Assembly: GCA_022768805.1 (NCBI GenBank)
Contig: JALELB010000010.1
Coordinates: forward strand, 1-64,000
Source of the DNA: Ruminococcus sp.
GTDB lineage: Bacteria; Bacillota; Clostridia; Oscillospirales; Ruminococcaceae
DNA length: 64,000 bases
Reading direction: 5' to 3'
Shown here: one piece after another, positions 7,276 to 15,993 of the stretch
Layout of the letters: every line of letters starts with the position of its first letter
How positions within the stretch are numbered: the first letter of the stretch is position 1
Program-made: the position numbers and the translations under genes
Notes under the pieces: generated by a model
The model's input: the letters and a program-made list of their open reading frames with translations, nothing else
Told to the model about the DNA's origin: nothing
The model's database searches: none

Positions 7276-9837
7276 ATGTATCAGAACATGAAAACAGCAT
7301 CAGCAGTGTTGCTTGCACTGCTGATGTCTGTCGGCACTTCTGCGTTTTATTCGTTGGATGCTTTCCCGAAAGCTGATGCAGCCGATCAGGGGCTGTATGG
7401 CGATCTGAACGGGGATGGGCTGATTGACGGCGCGGATTCTGCCTTGCTCAGAGCATATCTGGCAGGGCAGATTTCTGTTTTTCCGTATGATTCAGCCCTT
7501 CAGGCGGCAGATGTAACGGGAGATCAGGCAGTTACTACGGATGACGCAGCAATGCTAAAAGCGTATTTACTGCGCAAGCGCAACGGGTTTGCGGCCGGTG
7601 TATCCTTTGAAATCCAACAGAAGCCGGACTATTACTTTGCGGTGGACGCTGAGTACGGTCAGGCGGTTCGTGAGGATCTGAACAGCGGATTTGCCGGCGA
7701 AGCATACGTCAACTATGACAATGTAATCGGCAGTTATATCAACTGGACGGTGAATGTGCCAAGTGCGGGCAATTACCGTGTGACCTTCCGCTATGCAAAC
7801 GGAGTAGAAACGGATCGTCCCTGCAAGGTGACGGTGAATGGAAGTACGGATTATGCAAAGGTTTCCTACCCCTCCACGGGATCATGGACAACCTGGGCAG
7901 AATCCAGCGTAGTGGTTACATTGCAGGCGGGACAGAATACCATCCGGGCAACCGCATCCACAGAAAGCGGCGGTCCGAATATGGACTACTTGATTCTGGA
8001 GCCTACTACGGAGCCCGCTGCTGCGCTGACGGAGGAAATTCCCGAGGGTGCCCAGCAGGTTGAGGATCTGGACCGGGGTGTAATTGCGGCCAAGTCCGGC
8101 AATGACAAGGGTATGCTGATTTCCTGGCGGCTGCTGGGAACCGACAATGAGAATACCTCTTTCAAGGTATTCCGCAATGGTGATCCTACCGTTCTGTATG
8201 AAGGTACGGCGGCGGATGCGACTTGTTATTATGACCCGGAGGGCACGGCTTCTGATTGGTACACCGTGGATGTATACCAGGGCGAAGTGTGTACGGAATT
8301 TGCCTGTCTTGCAACTATGCTGGGCAGCAAGGACTCTTCGGGGGCATATGTTGATCTGAACTTTACGGCACCGTCGGATCTGACCATGCCGGACGGCTCC
8401 ACCTGCTCCTATACAGTCAATGACTGCTCTGTGGGTGATGCGGATGGTGATGGCCAGTATGAGCTGTTTGTCAAGTGGGATCCTTCCAATTCACAGGATA
8501 ATTCCAAGGGCGGCTATACGGGCAATGTCTATCTGGATTGCTATAAGCTGAACGGAACAAGGCTCTGGCGTGTTGATCTGGGCGTGAATATCCGTGCCGG
8601 TGCACATTATACCCAGTTCATGGTCTATGATTATGACGGAGACGGCAGAGCGGAAATGATCTGCAAGACCTCCGATGGTACAGTGGACGGTACGGGCGCC
8701 GTGATCGGCAATGCTTCTGCAGATTACCGTGCATCTAGTGGATATATCCTTTCCGGCAACGAATACCTGACGCTCTTTGACGGGCTGACAGGCAAGGCGC
8801 TGGATACAGTGGATTATATACCGGGACGGGGCACAGTCAGCAGTTGGGGCGATACCTACGGCAACCGTGTGGATCGGTTCCTGGCGGCAACGGCCTACCT
8901 GAACGGTACAACGCCAAGCTGCGTAATGATCCGGGGCTATTATACCAGAATGACAGCGGCTGCATACAATGTTGTGGACAAAAAGCTTGTACACCTCTGG
9001 ACCTTTGATTCCGGAACCGCAGAAAGCACCACCTCCGGCTATGGAGACGGCAATCACAACTGCTTTGCAGCAGATTGTGATAACGACGGTAAGGATGAGA
9101 TCGTCATGGGCTCTGCGGTGATCGATGACAATGGAAAATTGTTGTACACCACCGGCCGGCGGCATGGTGATGTGCTGCATGTGGGGGATCTGGTACCCGG
9201 TAATCCGGGGCTGGAGATCTTCATGTGTCATGAGGCTTCTCCTTACGGATTCTCCCTGCGTGATGCTGCCACGGGCCGGATTATCCTGCAGAAAACCGGC
9301 AGCAGTGATACGGGCCGGGGCCTTGCGGACAATCTGGTGGCCGGAAATGACAGTGCTGAGTTTGTGGGCGTACAGGATTCCCTGGTGTATGACGCATCCG
9401 GCAACACCGTTTGCAGCTGGAGTGACATCACCAAGTGGGGGATGAACTCCGTGGTTTACTGGACCGGGTCTCTGGAACGGGCAGTGCTTGACCGCACAAT
9501 GGTGGATCAGTACGGCTCCGGCAGAGTCTTTACCGGAAGCAATGTGACCTATAACAATTCGTCCAAGTCCAATGCGTGTCTGACCTGTGATCTTTTCGGG
9601 GACTGGCGGGAGGAAATGATCTTCCGGCTTGGCACCGGATCCGGCGTCCGGATTTATTCCACCACCTATGAGACGGAATACGGCATTGTTTCTCTGATGC
9701 ACAATGTACAGTACCGTACAGCTGTTGCAGGTCAGAATGTGGCTTACAATCAGCCGCCTCATACGGATTACTTCCTGGGAACCGGCTATCCGCTTCCGGA
9801 ACGGCCGAATGTATACGCTGCAAAGGCAGAAAATTAA
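7276..9837 (+). CDS. Cellulosomal rhamnogalacturonan lyase (dockerin-CBM-PL11)
   Basis: The 853-residue secreted enzyme has a signal peptide (1 to about 36). An N-terminal dockerin (about 40-105) carries loops DLNGDGLIDGAD and DVTGDQAVTTDD. A CBM35/CBM6-like beta-sandwich (about 119-245) follows, and the rest is a PL11 rhamnogalacturonan lyase domain (about 255-850). The PL11 domain opens with EDLDRGVIAAKSG and shows the family's repeated calcium-binding loops such as DADGDGQYELFVKWDPSN and DYDGDGRAEMICKTSDGT. It should cleave the pectin rhamnogalacturonan I backbone. The dockerin targets it to a scaffoldin. Dockerins are more often C-terminal, so the N-terminal position is notable. Confidence 0.9.
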   Translation: MYQNMKTASAVLLALLMSVGTSAFYSLDAFPKADAADQGLYGDLNGDGLIDGADSALLRAYLAGQISVFPYDSALQAADVTGDQAVTTDDAAMLKAYLLRKRNGFAAGVSFEIQQKPDYYFAVDAEYGQAVREDLNSGFAGEAYVNYDNVIGSYINWTVNVPSAGNYRVTFRYANGVETDRPCKVTVNGSTDYAKVSYPSTGSWTTWAESSVVVTLQAGQNTIRATASTESGGPNMDYLILEPTTEPAAALTEEIPEGAQQVEDLDRGVIAAKSGNDKGMLISWRLLGTDNENTSFKVFRNGDPTVLYEGTAADATCYYDPEGTASDWYTVDVYQGEVCTEFACLATMLGSKDSSGAYVDLNFTAPSDLTMPDGSTCSYTVNDCSVGDADGDGQYELFVKWDPSNSQDNSKGGYTGNVYLDCYKLNGTRLWRVDLGVNIRAGAHYTQFMVYDYDGDGRAEMICKTSDGTVDGTGAVIGNASADYRASSGYILSGNEYLTLFDGLTGKALDTVDYIPGRGTVSSWGDTYGNRVDRFLAATAYLNGTTPSCVMIRGYYTRMTAAAYNVVDKKLVHLWTFDSGTAESTTSGYGDGNHNCFAADCDNDGKDEIVMGSAVIDDNGKLLYTTGRRHGDVLHVGDLVPGNPGLEIFMCHEASPYGFSLRDAATGRIILQKTGSSDTGRGLADNLVAGNDSAEFVGVQDSLVYDASGNTVCSWSDITKWGMNSVVYWTGSLERAVLDRTMVDQYGSGRVFTGSNVTYNNSSKSNACLTCDLFGDWREEMIFRLGTGSGVRIYSTTYETEYGIVSLMHNVQYRTAVAGQNVAYNQPPHTDYFLGTGYPLPERPNVYAAKAEN

Positions 9838-9846
9838 GCTTATTGA

Positions 9847-9878
9847 AAATGCTTCTTCCGGAAGGAGGAAGCATTTTT
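9847..9878 (+). terminator. Terminator of the cohesin-lyase operon
   Basis: The stem AATGCTTCTT / GGAAGCATT is followed by TTTTTT, starting 10 nt past the lyase stop. Confidence 0.8.
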
Positions 9879-9935
9879 TCTATCCCTTTTCTGTATATAT
9901 AAGCTTTGGTATATCTCCATATATAAAATTAGTGA

Positions 9936-9964
9936 TTGCATATTTTGTCGGAGTGTGTTATAAT
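9936..9964 (+). promoter_or_regulatory. Sigma-A promoter of the fumarate-reduction operon
   Basis: TTGCAT (9936-9941), a 17-nt spacer and a perfect TATAAT (9959-9964) lie 36 nt before the first gene. It is the only convincing promoter found for the following 13 kb. Confidence 0.8.
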
Positions 9965-10000
9965 ATTCACGATATGTATTATTGGGAAGGTGTTATACTT

Positions 10001-10945
10001 ATGAACAAAATCTCCATCATCGGAACCGGCAGTGTTGGTTCCACCATCGCATATTCTCTTGCAATCATGGGCCTGGCATCTGAAATCGTCATGATTGATA
10101 TCAACAGCGAAAAGGCTCTTGGCGAAGCGCTGGATATCAGACAGGGTACACCCTTTTGCAGTCCCTGCTCCATTTATGCGGGCAGCTATGTGGATGCGGA
10201 GAATTCCGACATTGTGATTCTGACCTCCGGTATCGCAAGAAAGCCCGGTCAGTCCCGGCTGGAGCTTGCGCAGACCAATGTTGACATTACAAAGAGCGTC
10301 ATCCCGGAAATCACCCGGCATGCACCCAATGCAATCTACATTATTGTCAGCAATCCGGTGGATATTCTGACCTACACATTCCACAGATTTTCGGGCTTGC
10401 CGGAAAACCAGATTATCGGCTCCGGCACCATTCTGGATACAGCCCGTCTCCGGGCAAGGCTGTCCGAGTACTACAATATCAGTCAGAGCAATGTGCACGC
10501 ATACGTTTTCGGTGAACATGGAGATTCTTCCTTTATTCCCTGGTCTGTGGCGAATATCTCCAATGTGCCCATTCTGGAGTGCGACAAGCTGATTACCACA
10601 CCGGGTATCGAAAAACCCAAGCTGGACTTTGCGGATATTGAGCAGTATGTCAGAAAGTCCGGCGGAAGAGTCATTGCACGCAAGGGCGCTACCTTTTATG
10701 CTGTTTCCATTTCCGTATGTCACATCTGCAAGTGCCTGCTGGGGGGCATCGATACTACCATGACGGTTTCCAGCATGATGCACGGTGAGTATGGGATTCA
10801 CGATGTTTGTCTGAGTACGCTGAATCTGGTAGGCGACGGCGGCATCCGGGGCAAGGTGAACGTGACGCTCACTGACGAGGAGGTTGCAAAGCTGCACCGG
10901 AGTGCGGATACCCTGAAGGAAGTTATCAAGAACCTGGAAATTTAA
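10001..10945 (+). CDS. LDH/MDH-family dehydrogenase with the malate-type arginine (probable malate dehydrogenase)
   Basis: The 314-residue product has the NAD-binding GTGSVGS loop (residues 8-14) and the catalytic pair Asp146/His173 (LDTAR, GEHGDS). Its overall motifs, such as GSGTILDTAR and the EHGDS context, are those of L-lactate dehydrogenase. At the specificity position (102 in classical numbering) it has Arg80 (GIARKPGQSR) instead of the Gln of lactate dehydrogenases. This is the residue that selects oxaloacetate over pyruvate. With fumarase 20 nt downstream and a fumarate reductase in the same operon, malate dehydrogenase is the best call. Automated tools may label it ldh. ATG 10001 fits the promoter and the family's usual length. 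Confidence 0.8.
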   Translation: MNKISIIGTGSVGSTIAYSLAIMGLASEIVMIDINSEKALGEALDIRQGTPFCSPCSIYAGSYVDAENSDIVILTSGIARKPGQSRLELAQTNVDITKSVIPEITRHAPNAIYIIVSNPVDILTYTFHRFSGLPENQIIGSGTILDTARLRARLSEYYNISQSNVHAYVFGEHGDSSFIPWSVANISNVPILECDKLITTPGIEKPKLDFADIEQYVRKSGGRVIARKGATFYAVSISVCHICKCLLGGIDTTMTVSSMMHGEYGIHDVCLSTLNLVGDGGIRGKVNVTLTDEEVAKLHRSADTLKEVIKNLEI

Positions 10946-10965
10946 GAATAAAGGTGGTTTTCACA

Positions 10966-12342
10966 ATGGAATATCGAATTGAACACGATTCAATGGGGGA
11001 GATGCAGGTGCCTGCTGACCGGCTTTGGGCGGCACAGACCCAGCGAAGTCACCAGAACTTCAAGATCGGTGTGGATATTGAAACCATGCCCCGGGAAATT
11101 ACCCATGCCTTCGGCATACTCAAGAAGGCTGCCGCCCTGGCTAACGCAGAGCTGAAGCCGGAGAAGATGACTGCACAGAAGCTGGACGCCATTTCCCAGG
11201 CTTGTGATGAGGTGATTTCCGGCGCACTGAACGATCATTTTCCCCTGGTTGTATGGCAGACCGGCTCCGGCACCCAGTCCAACATGAATGCCAACGAGGT
11301 CATTGCCAACCGGGCAAACCAGATTGCCGGCGAAAAGCTGTGCCACCCCAACGATGATATCAATATGAGCCAGTCCTCCAACGACACCTTTCCCACAGCC
11401 ATGCACATTTCCGCAGTGCTTGCCATTGAGGATAAGCTACTGCCTGCTGTTGATGAGCTGATCGCCACCTTCCGCCGGTTGGAGGCTGAAAACGAGGGCA
11501 TTGTCAAGTCCGGCAGAACCCATTTGCAGGACGCTACTCCCATCAAGTTCAGCCAGGAGATTTCCGGCTGGCGTGCCAGTCTGGAAAAGGATGCGGAGCT
11601 GCTGAAGCTGGCTGTTACGCCCCTGCATGAGCTGGCGCTGGGGGGTACCGCTGTGGGCACCGGGCTGAATGCGCCGGCTGGCTTCTCCGAGCTGGTGGCA
11701 AAGAAGGTTGCAGAGCTGACCGGCAAGCCCTTTATCACTGCGGAAAATAAGTTCCATGCGCTGACCTCCAAGGATGAGCTGGTATTTGCACACGGTGCCA
11801 TCAAGGCCACTGCCTGCGATATGATGAAGATTGCTAACGATGTGCGCTGGCTGGCGTCCGGTCCCCGGGATGGTCTGGGCGAAATCCACATTCCCGAGAA
11901 TGAGCCCGGCTCCTCCATCATGCCCGGCAAGGTGAACCCCACCCAGTGCGAGGCGGTGACCATGGTGGCTGTTCAGGTTATGGGCAATGACGTGGCAGTG
12001 GGCATGGCAGCCTCCCAGGGTAATTTTGAGCTGAACGTGTTCATGCCGGTTGCAGCCTACAACTTCCTGCAGTCCGCCCGGCTTCTGGCCGAGGCCATGG
12101 TTTCCTTCAATGTAAACTGTGCAGTGGGCATTACCGCAAACAAGGACAAGATGTATCACAATCTGCATAACTCCCTGATGCTGGTAACGGCACTGAACCC
12201 CTACATTGGCTATGAGAATGCGGCCAAGACGGCAAAGAAGGCGTTTAAGGAAAATATCTCCTTGAAGGAAGCCTGCGTAGCCCTTGGCTTTCTGACGGCA
12301 GAGCGGTTTGATGAGGTATTCCATCCCGAGCAGATGGTGTAA
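10966..12342 (+). CDS. fumC: Class II fumarase
   Basis: The 458-residue product belongs to the fumarase/aspartase superfamily and shows the signature GSSIMPGKVNP. Further fumarase-type segments are SGTQSNMNANEV, NDTFPTAMHI and GRTHLQDATP. It hydrates fumarate reversibly to malate and needs no Fe-S cluster, unlike class I enzymes. In this operon it most likely runs from malate to fumarate to supply the reductase. The ATG at 10966 has an AAAGGTGG site at good spacing; a GTG at 10954 is less likely. Confidence 0.93.
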   Translation: MEYRIEHDSMGEMQVPADRLWAAQTQRSHQNFKIGVDIETMPREITHAFGILKKAAALANAELKPEKMTAQKLDAISQACDEVISGALNDHFPLVVWQTGSGTQSNMNANEVIANRANQIAGEKLCHPNDDINMSQSSNDTFPTAMHISAVLAIEDKLLPAVDELIATFRRLEAENEGIVKSGRTHLQDATPIKFSQEISGWRASLEKDAELLKLAVTPLHELALGGTAVGTGLNAPAGFSELVAKKVAELTGKPFITAENKFHALTSKDELVFAHGAIKATACDMMKIANDVRWLASGPRDGLGEIHIPENEPGSSIMPGKVNPTQCEAVTMVAVQVMGNDVAVGMAASQGNFELNVFMPVAAYNFLQSARLLAEAMVSFNVNCAVGITANKDKMYHNLHNSLMLVTALNPYIGYENAAKTAKKAFKENISLKEACVALGFLTAERFDEVFHPEQMV

Positions 12343-12367
12343 GCTCGGACAGTAGTGGAGGTAAAGG

Positions 12368-13174
12368 ATGAAAGTTAGTTATTTTCCGGGCTGTACCCTC
12401 CGTACCAAGGCAAAGCAGCTTGATTTCTATGCACGCAGATGCGCCGAAATCCTCGGTGTAGAGCTGTGCGAGCTTGAGAACTGGCAGTGCTGCGGCGGTG
12501 TATTCGTCAGCGCAAAGGACGAGATCGCTTCCAAGCTGCCCAGTGTCCGTGCCCTTGCGGCAGCAAGAGATGCGGAGCAGCCCCTGGTTACGGTATGTTC
12601 AGCTTGTCACAATGTAATCAAGCAGACCAATTATGCCATGCAGAATGATGCGGATTTTGCGGCAAAGGTCAATTGCTATATGTCCCAGGATCCTGAGCCG
12701 GCAGTGCCCTATGCAGGAGAAACCCAGGTGTATCACTACCTGGAGCTGCTGCGGGATGTGGTGGGCTTCGATAAGATCAAGGAAGCGGTGGTAAAGCCCC
12801 TGACCGGCAGAAAGATCGCCGCATACTACGGCTGTCTGCTGCTGCGTCCCGGCAAGGTGATGCAGATGGACGATGTGGAAAATCCGGTAATTATGGAGGA
12901 TTTGATCCGGGCGCTGGGTGCAGAGCCTGTGATCTACGCACGGCGCAACGAATGCTGCGGCGGCTATGTGGCGCTGGAGGATCCTGCATCCGCAAAGAAG
13001 AAAAGCAATGCGGTCAGCGAAAACGCAGCTGCCCAGGGGGCGGAGCTGATGGTGACCGCCTGTCCGCTGTGCAAATACAATCTGGTGAAGAACGGCAGTC
13101 CCGTGCCGGTGGTATATTTTACGGAGCTGCTGGCGGAGGCGCTGGGCGTAAAGGAGGATACCTATGCTGAATAA
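12368..13174 (+). CDS. HdrB-like CCG-domain heterodisulfide reductase subunit
   Basis: The 268-residue product has two complete CCG motifs. The first is FPGCT, WQCCGG and CSACH; the second is YYGCLLL, NECCGG and CPLC. In methanogen HdrB these bind two noncubane [4Fe-4S] clusters that reduce the CoM-CoB disulfide. This organism is not expected to have that substrate. The same domain forms the C-terminal half of archaeal thiol:fumarate reductase TfrB, and here a TfrB-like N-terminal half is encoded at 18838. It overlaps hdrC by 11 nt. The real substrate is unknown. Confidence 0.88.
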   Translation: MKVSYFPGCTLRTKAKQLDFYARRCAEILGVELCELENWQCCGGVFVSAKDEIASKLPSVRALAAARDAEQPLVTVCSACHNVIKQTNYAMQNDADFAAKVNCYMSQDPEPAVPYAGETQVYHYLELLRDVVGFDKIKEAVVKPLTGRKIAAYYGCLLLRPGKVMQMDDVENPVIMEDLIRALGAEPVIYARRNECCGGYVALEDPASAKKKSNAVSENAAAQGAELMVTACPLCKYNLVKNGSPVPVVYFTELLAEALGVKEDTYAE

Positions 13175-13556
13175 AGACGAACGCCGGAAGGAGCAGATCC
13201 TCCGGATGAGCGGCGTGAATCCCCGCAAGTGTATGCGCTGCGGCAAATGCTCCGGCACCTGTCCCTCCTATGATGAGATGGAATACCACCCCCACCAGTT
13301 TGTGTATATGGTGGAGAATGGCGAGCTTGACGCTTTGATGCAGTCGGATTCCCTTTACAAATGCCTGTCCTGCTTTGCATGCGTGGACCGGTGCCCCCGG
13401 GGTGTGGAGCCCGCAAAGCTGGTAGAGGCATTGCGGCTTACGGTGATCCGGGAAAAGGGCGCAAATCATATGACCCCCAATGACATTCCGGCGCTGGTGG
13501 ACGAGGATATGCCCCAGCAGGCGCTGATGAGTGCCATGCGCAAATATGCGAAATAG
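13164..13556 (+). CDS. HdrC-like 4Fe-4S electron-transfer subunit
   Basis: The 130-residue product carries two [4Fe-4S] motifs, with Cys at 23, 26, 29, 33 and at 67, 70, 73, 77 (each followed by Pro). This is the layout of HdrC, which links HdrA to HdrB. There are no membrane helices, so it is of the soluble type. It overlaps hdrB at its start, and hdrA follows after 17 nt. The strict gene order hdrB-hdrC-hdrA supports a complex. Confidence 0.88.
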   Translation: MLNKDERRKEQILRMSGVNPRKCMRCGKCSGTCPSYDEMEYHPHQFVYMVENGELDALMQSDSLYKCLSCFACVDRCPRGVEPAKLVEALRLTVIREKGANHMTPNDIPALVDEDMPQQALMSAMRKYAK

Positions 13557-13573
13557 GAAAGGAGAAACAGACC

Positions 13574-15568
13574 ATGCAGAGAATCGGAGTATTTGTCTGT
13601 CACTGCGGCACGAACATTGCTGGTACGGTTGATGTGAAGGCAGTTGCACAGGCACTCAAGAATGAGCCCGGTGTTGTTTTCTCCACCGATTATCAGTACA
13701 TGTGTTCCCAGGCAGGACAGGAAATGATCAAGCAGGCGGTTGCGGATAACAAGCTGACCGGTATTGTGGTATGCTCCTGTTCCCCCCGTATGCACGAAGC
13801 CACCTTCCGCAAGACGGCTGCTGCTGCCGGACTGAATCCCTATATGGTAGAGATTGCCAACATTCGGGAGCAGTGCTCCTGGGTGCACAAGGAGATGCCC
13901 GTCGGCACGGAAAAGGCAATTATCCTGGCAAAGGCTGCGGTAGCTAAGGTGAATCTGAATGCGCCCCTTACCCCGGGAGAAAGCCCGGTGACAAAGCGTG
14001 CCCTGGTGATCGGCGGCGGTATTGCCGGCATCCAGACAGCCCTGGATATTGCAGACGCAGGCTTCCCGGTGGATATTGTGGAAACAAAGCCTACCATCGG
14101 CGGCAAGATGGCACAGCTGGACAAGACCTTCCCGACCCTGGACTGTGCAGCCTGCATCCTGACCCCGAAAATGGTGGATGTGGCACAGAACGAAAAGATC
14201 CGGATCTTCTCTTATTCTGAGGTAACGGATGTAAAGGGCTTTGTGGGCAATTTTGATGTCACCATCAAGCGGAAGGCCCGCTATGTGAAGGAGGAGGTAT
14301 GCACCGGCTGCGGCGCATGCACCGAAAAGTGCCCCCAGAAGAAGGTGCCCAATGAGTTCAACCTGGGCATGGACAACCGGCGTGCCATCTATATTCCCTT
14401 TGCACAGGCTGTGCCGAAGGTGGCAACCATCGACGCAGACTACTGCACCATGCTGAAAACCGGCAAGTGCGGCGTCTGCTCCAAGGTATGCACCGCCGGC
14501 GCCATTGACTACAAGGCAAAGGACGAGTTTGTAGAGGAAAAGTACGGGGCAATCGTGGTTGCCACCGGCTTCAATCCCATTTCCATGGACAAGTTTGACG
14601 AGTTTGCATACTCCCAGTCCAAGGATGTGATTACCTCCCTGGAGCTGGAGCGTCTCATGAACGCTGCCGGTCCCACAGGAGGCACCCTGCTGCGGCCCTC
14701 CGACCATGAGCATCCCCATACCATTGTTTTCGTACAGTGCGTTGGCTCCCGGTGCTCCGCATGCGCAGAAAAGGGCAAGGAGTACTGCTCCAAGATCTGC
14801 TGCATGTACACCGCAAAGCATGCCATGCTGATCCGTGACAAGTATCCGGATACGGAGGTATATGTATTCTACATTGACGTGCGTACCCCCGGCAAGAATT
14901 TTGATGAATTCTACCGCCGTGCCGTAGAGGAATACGGGGTGCATTACATCAAGGGCATGGTGGGCAAGGTTACTCCGGAGGGAAAGAAGCTGCATGTACA
15001 GGCTTCCGATCTGCTGGACAATAAGCAGCTGCATATTGATGCGGATCTGGTGGTTCTGGCGGCTGCCATTGAGCCGGACAAATCTGCACGTCCCCTGGCA
15101 ACCATGCTGACTGCCAGCATGGACACCAACGATTTCTTTACCGAGGCGCACCCCAAGCTCCGTCCGGTGGAAAGCCCTACAGCCGGTGTATTCCTGTCCG
15201 GTACCTGCCAGGGCCCCAAGGATATTCCGGAAACGGTTTCCCAGGCTGGTGCTGCGGCATCCAAGGTCATCGGCCTTCTGTGCAAGGATAAGCTCACCGG
15301 CAATCCCTGCATCGCCCATTCGGATGAGATGATGTGCAACGGCTGCTCCACCTGTGAAAAGGTTTGCCCCTACGGCGCCATCACCTATGTGGAAAAGGAA
15401 TTCAGAATGCCTGACAGAACCACAAAAATTCGCCGGGTGGCATCCGTCAACGAGGCGGTTTGCCAGGGCTGCGGCGCTTGTACTGTTGCCTGCATGTCCG
15501 GCGCAATGGATCTGCGGGGCTTCAGAAATAATCAAATCATGGCGGAGGTGGACGCAATATGCAAGTAA
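13574..15568 (+). CDS. HdrA-like FAD/Fe-S protein, probable flavin-bifurcation subunit
   Basis: The 664-residue product has the full HdrA plan. The N-terminal domain has Cys residues (CHCG, CSCSPRMHE). Next is a thioredoxin-reductase-type FAD domain with GGGIAGIQTALDIADAG and the cysteine segment TLDCAACILTPKM. An inserted ferredoxin domain follows (CTGCGACTEKCP and CGVCSKVC), and then two C-terminal [4Fe-4S] sites (CNGCSTCEKVCP and CQGCGACTVAC). In methanogens HdrA FAD splits an electron pair between ferredoxin and the HdrB site. The same job is inferred here, with NADH electrons arriving through FlxA-D. It overlaps the next gene by 10 nt. Confidence 0.9.
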   Translation: MQRIGVFVCHCGTNIAGTVDVKAVAQALKNEPGVVFSTDYQYMCSQAGQEMIKQAVADNKLTGIVVCSCSPRMHEATFRKTAAAAGLNPYMVEIANIREQCSWVHKEMPVGTEKAIILAKAAVAKVNLNAPLTPGESPVTKRALVIGGGIAGIQTALDIADAGFPVDIVETKPTIGGKMAQLDKTFPTLDCAACILTPKMVDVAQNEKIRIFSYSEVTDVKGFVGNFDVTIKRKARYVKEEVCTGCGACTEKCPQKKVPNEFNLGMDNRRAIYIPFAQAVPKVATIDADYCTMLKTGKCGVCSKVCTAGAIDYKAKDEFVEEKYGAIVVATGFNPISMDKFDEFAYSQSKDVITSLELERLMNAAGPTGGTLLRPSDHEHPHTIVFVQCVGSRCSACAEKGKEYCSKICCMYTAKHAMLIRDKYPDTEVYVFYIDVRTPGKNFDEFYRRAVEEYGVHYIKGMVGKVTPEGKKLHVQASDLLDNKQLHIDADLVVLAAAIEPDKSARPLATMLTASMDTNDFFTEAHPKLRPVESPTAGVFLSGTCQGPKDIPETVSQAGAAASKVIGLLCKDKLTGNPCIAHSDEMMCNGCSTCEKVCPYGAITYVEKEFRMPDRTTKIRRVASVNEAVCQGCGACTVACMSGAMDLRGFRNNQIMAEVDAICK

Positions 15569-15993
15569 ATGAGTATCAGCCCCTGATCGTGGCTTTCTGC
15601 TGTAACTGGTGCTCCTACGCCGGTGCAGATCTTGCCGGGAATAACCGTCTGAACTATCCCGCCAACATCAAGATCATCCGTGTGCCCTGCTCCTGCCGGG
15701 TGAATCCCATGTTCATTCTCCGTGCCTTCCAGAGAGGTGCGGACGGGGTGATTCTTTGCGGTTGCCATCCCGGGGACTGCCACTATACAACCGGAAATTA
15801 TTATACACGCCGCCGTATGGCACTGCTGTTCTCCATGCTGGACTATCTGGGCATCGAGAAGGAGCGCACCCGTGTAGAATGGGTCAGCGCAGCAGAGGGC
15901 GCCAAGTTTGCTGAGACCATGAATGACTTTGCCAGGACCGTTGCGGCACTTGGTGAAAACAAGAGACTGGAGGATCTGCGATGCAAGAAGTAA
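15559..15993 (+). CDS. MvhD/FlxD-like [2Fe-2S] electron-transfer subunit
   Basis: The 144-residue product matches the methyl-viologen-reducing hydrogenase delta subunit family: CCNWCSYAGAD near the N-terminus, then PCSCRVNP and GCHPGDCHY. In MvhAGD-HdrABC this subunit delivers electrons to HdrA; in bacterial Flx complexes FlxD does so. It starts inside the end of hdrA and overlaps the following gene by 13 nt, as expected for subunits made in step. No hydrogenase large subunit is adjacent, so an NADH-fed module is more likely than a [NiFe] hydrogenase. Confidence 0.88.
   Translation: MQVNEYQPLIVAFCCNWCSYAGADLAGNNRLNYPANIKIIRVPCSCRVNPMFILRAFQRGADGVILCGCHPGDCHYTTGNYYTRRRMALLFSMLDYLGIEKERTRVEWVSAAEGAKFAETMNDFARTVAALGENKRLEDLRCKK

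Noticed and set aside
13466..15535. Open frame of 689 codons antisense to hdrA; similar long antisense frames oppose the permease, frdA, glnN, dnaE and pnp genes
   Set aside because: They mirror the real genes in the opposite frame, show no domain-like composition and lack ribosome sites. They arise from strong codon bias.
15559..15993. MvhD-like subunit as proof of a [NiFe] hydrogenase
   Set aside because: No large or small [NiFe] hydrogenase subunit is present. The neighbouring FAD/NAD subunit points to a Flx-type module.
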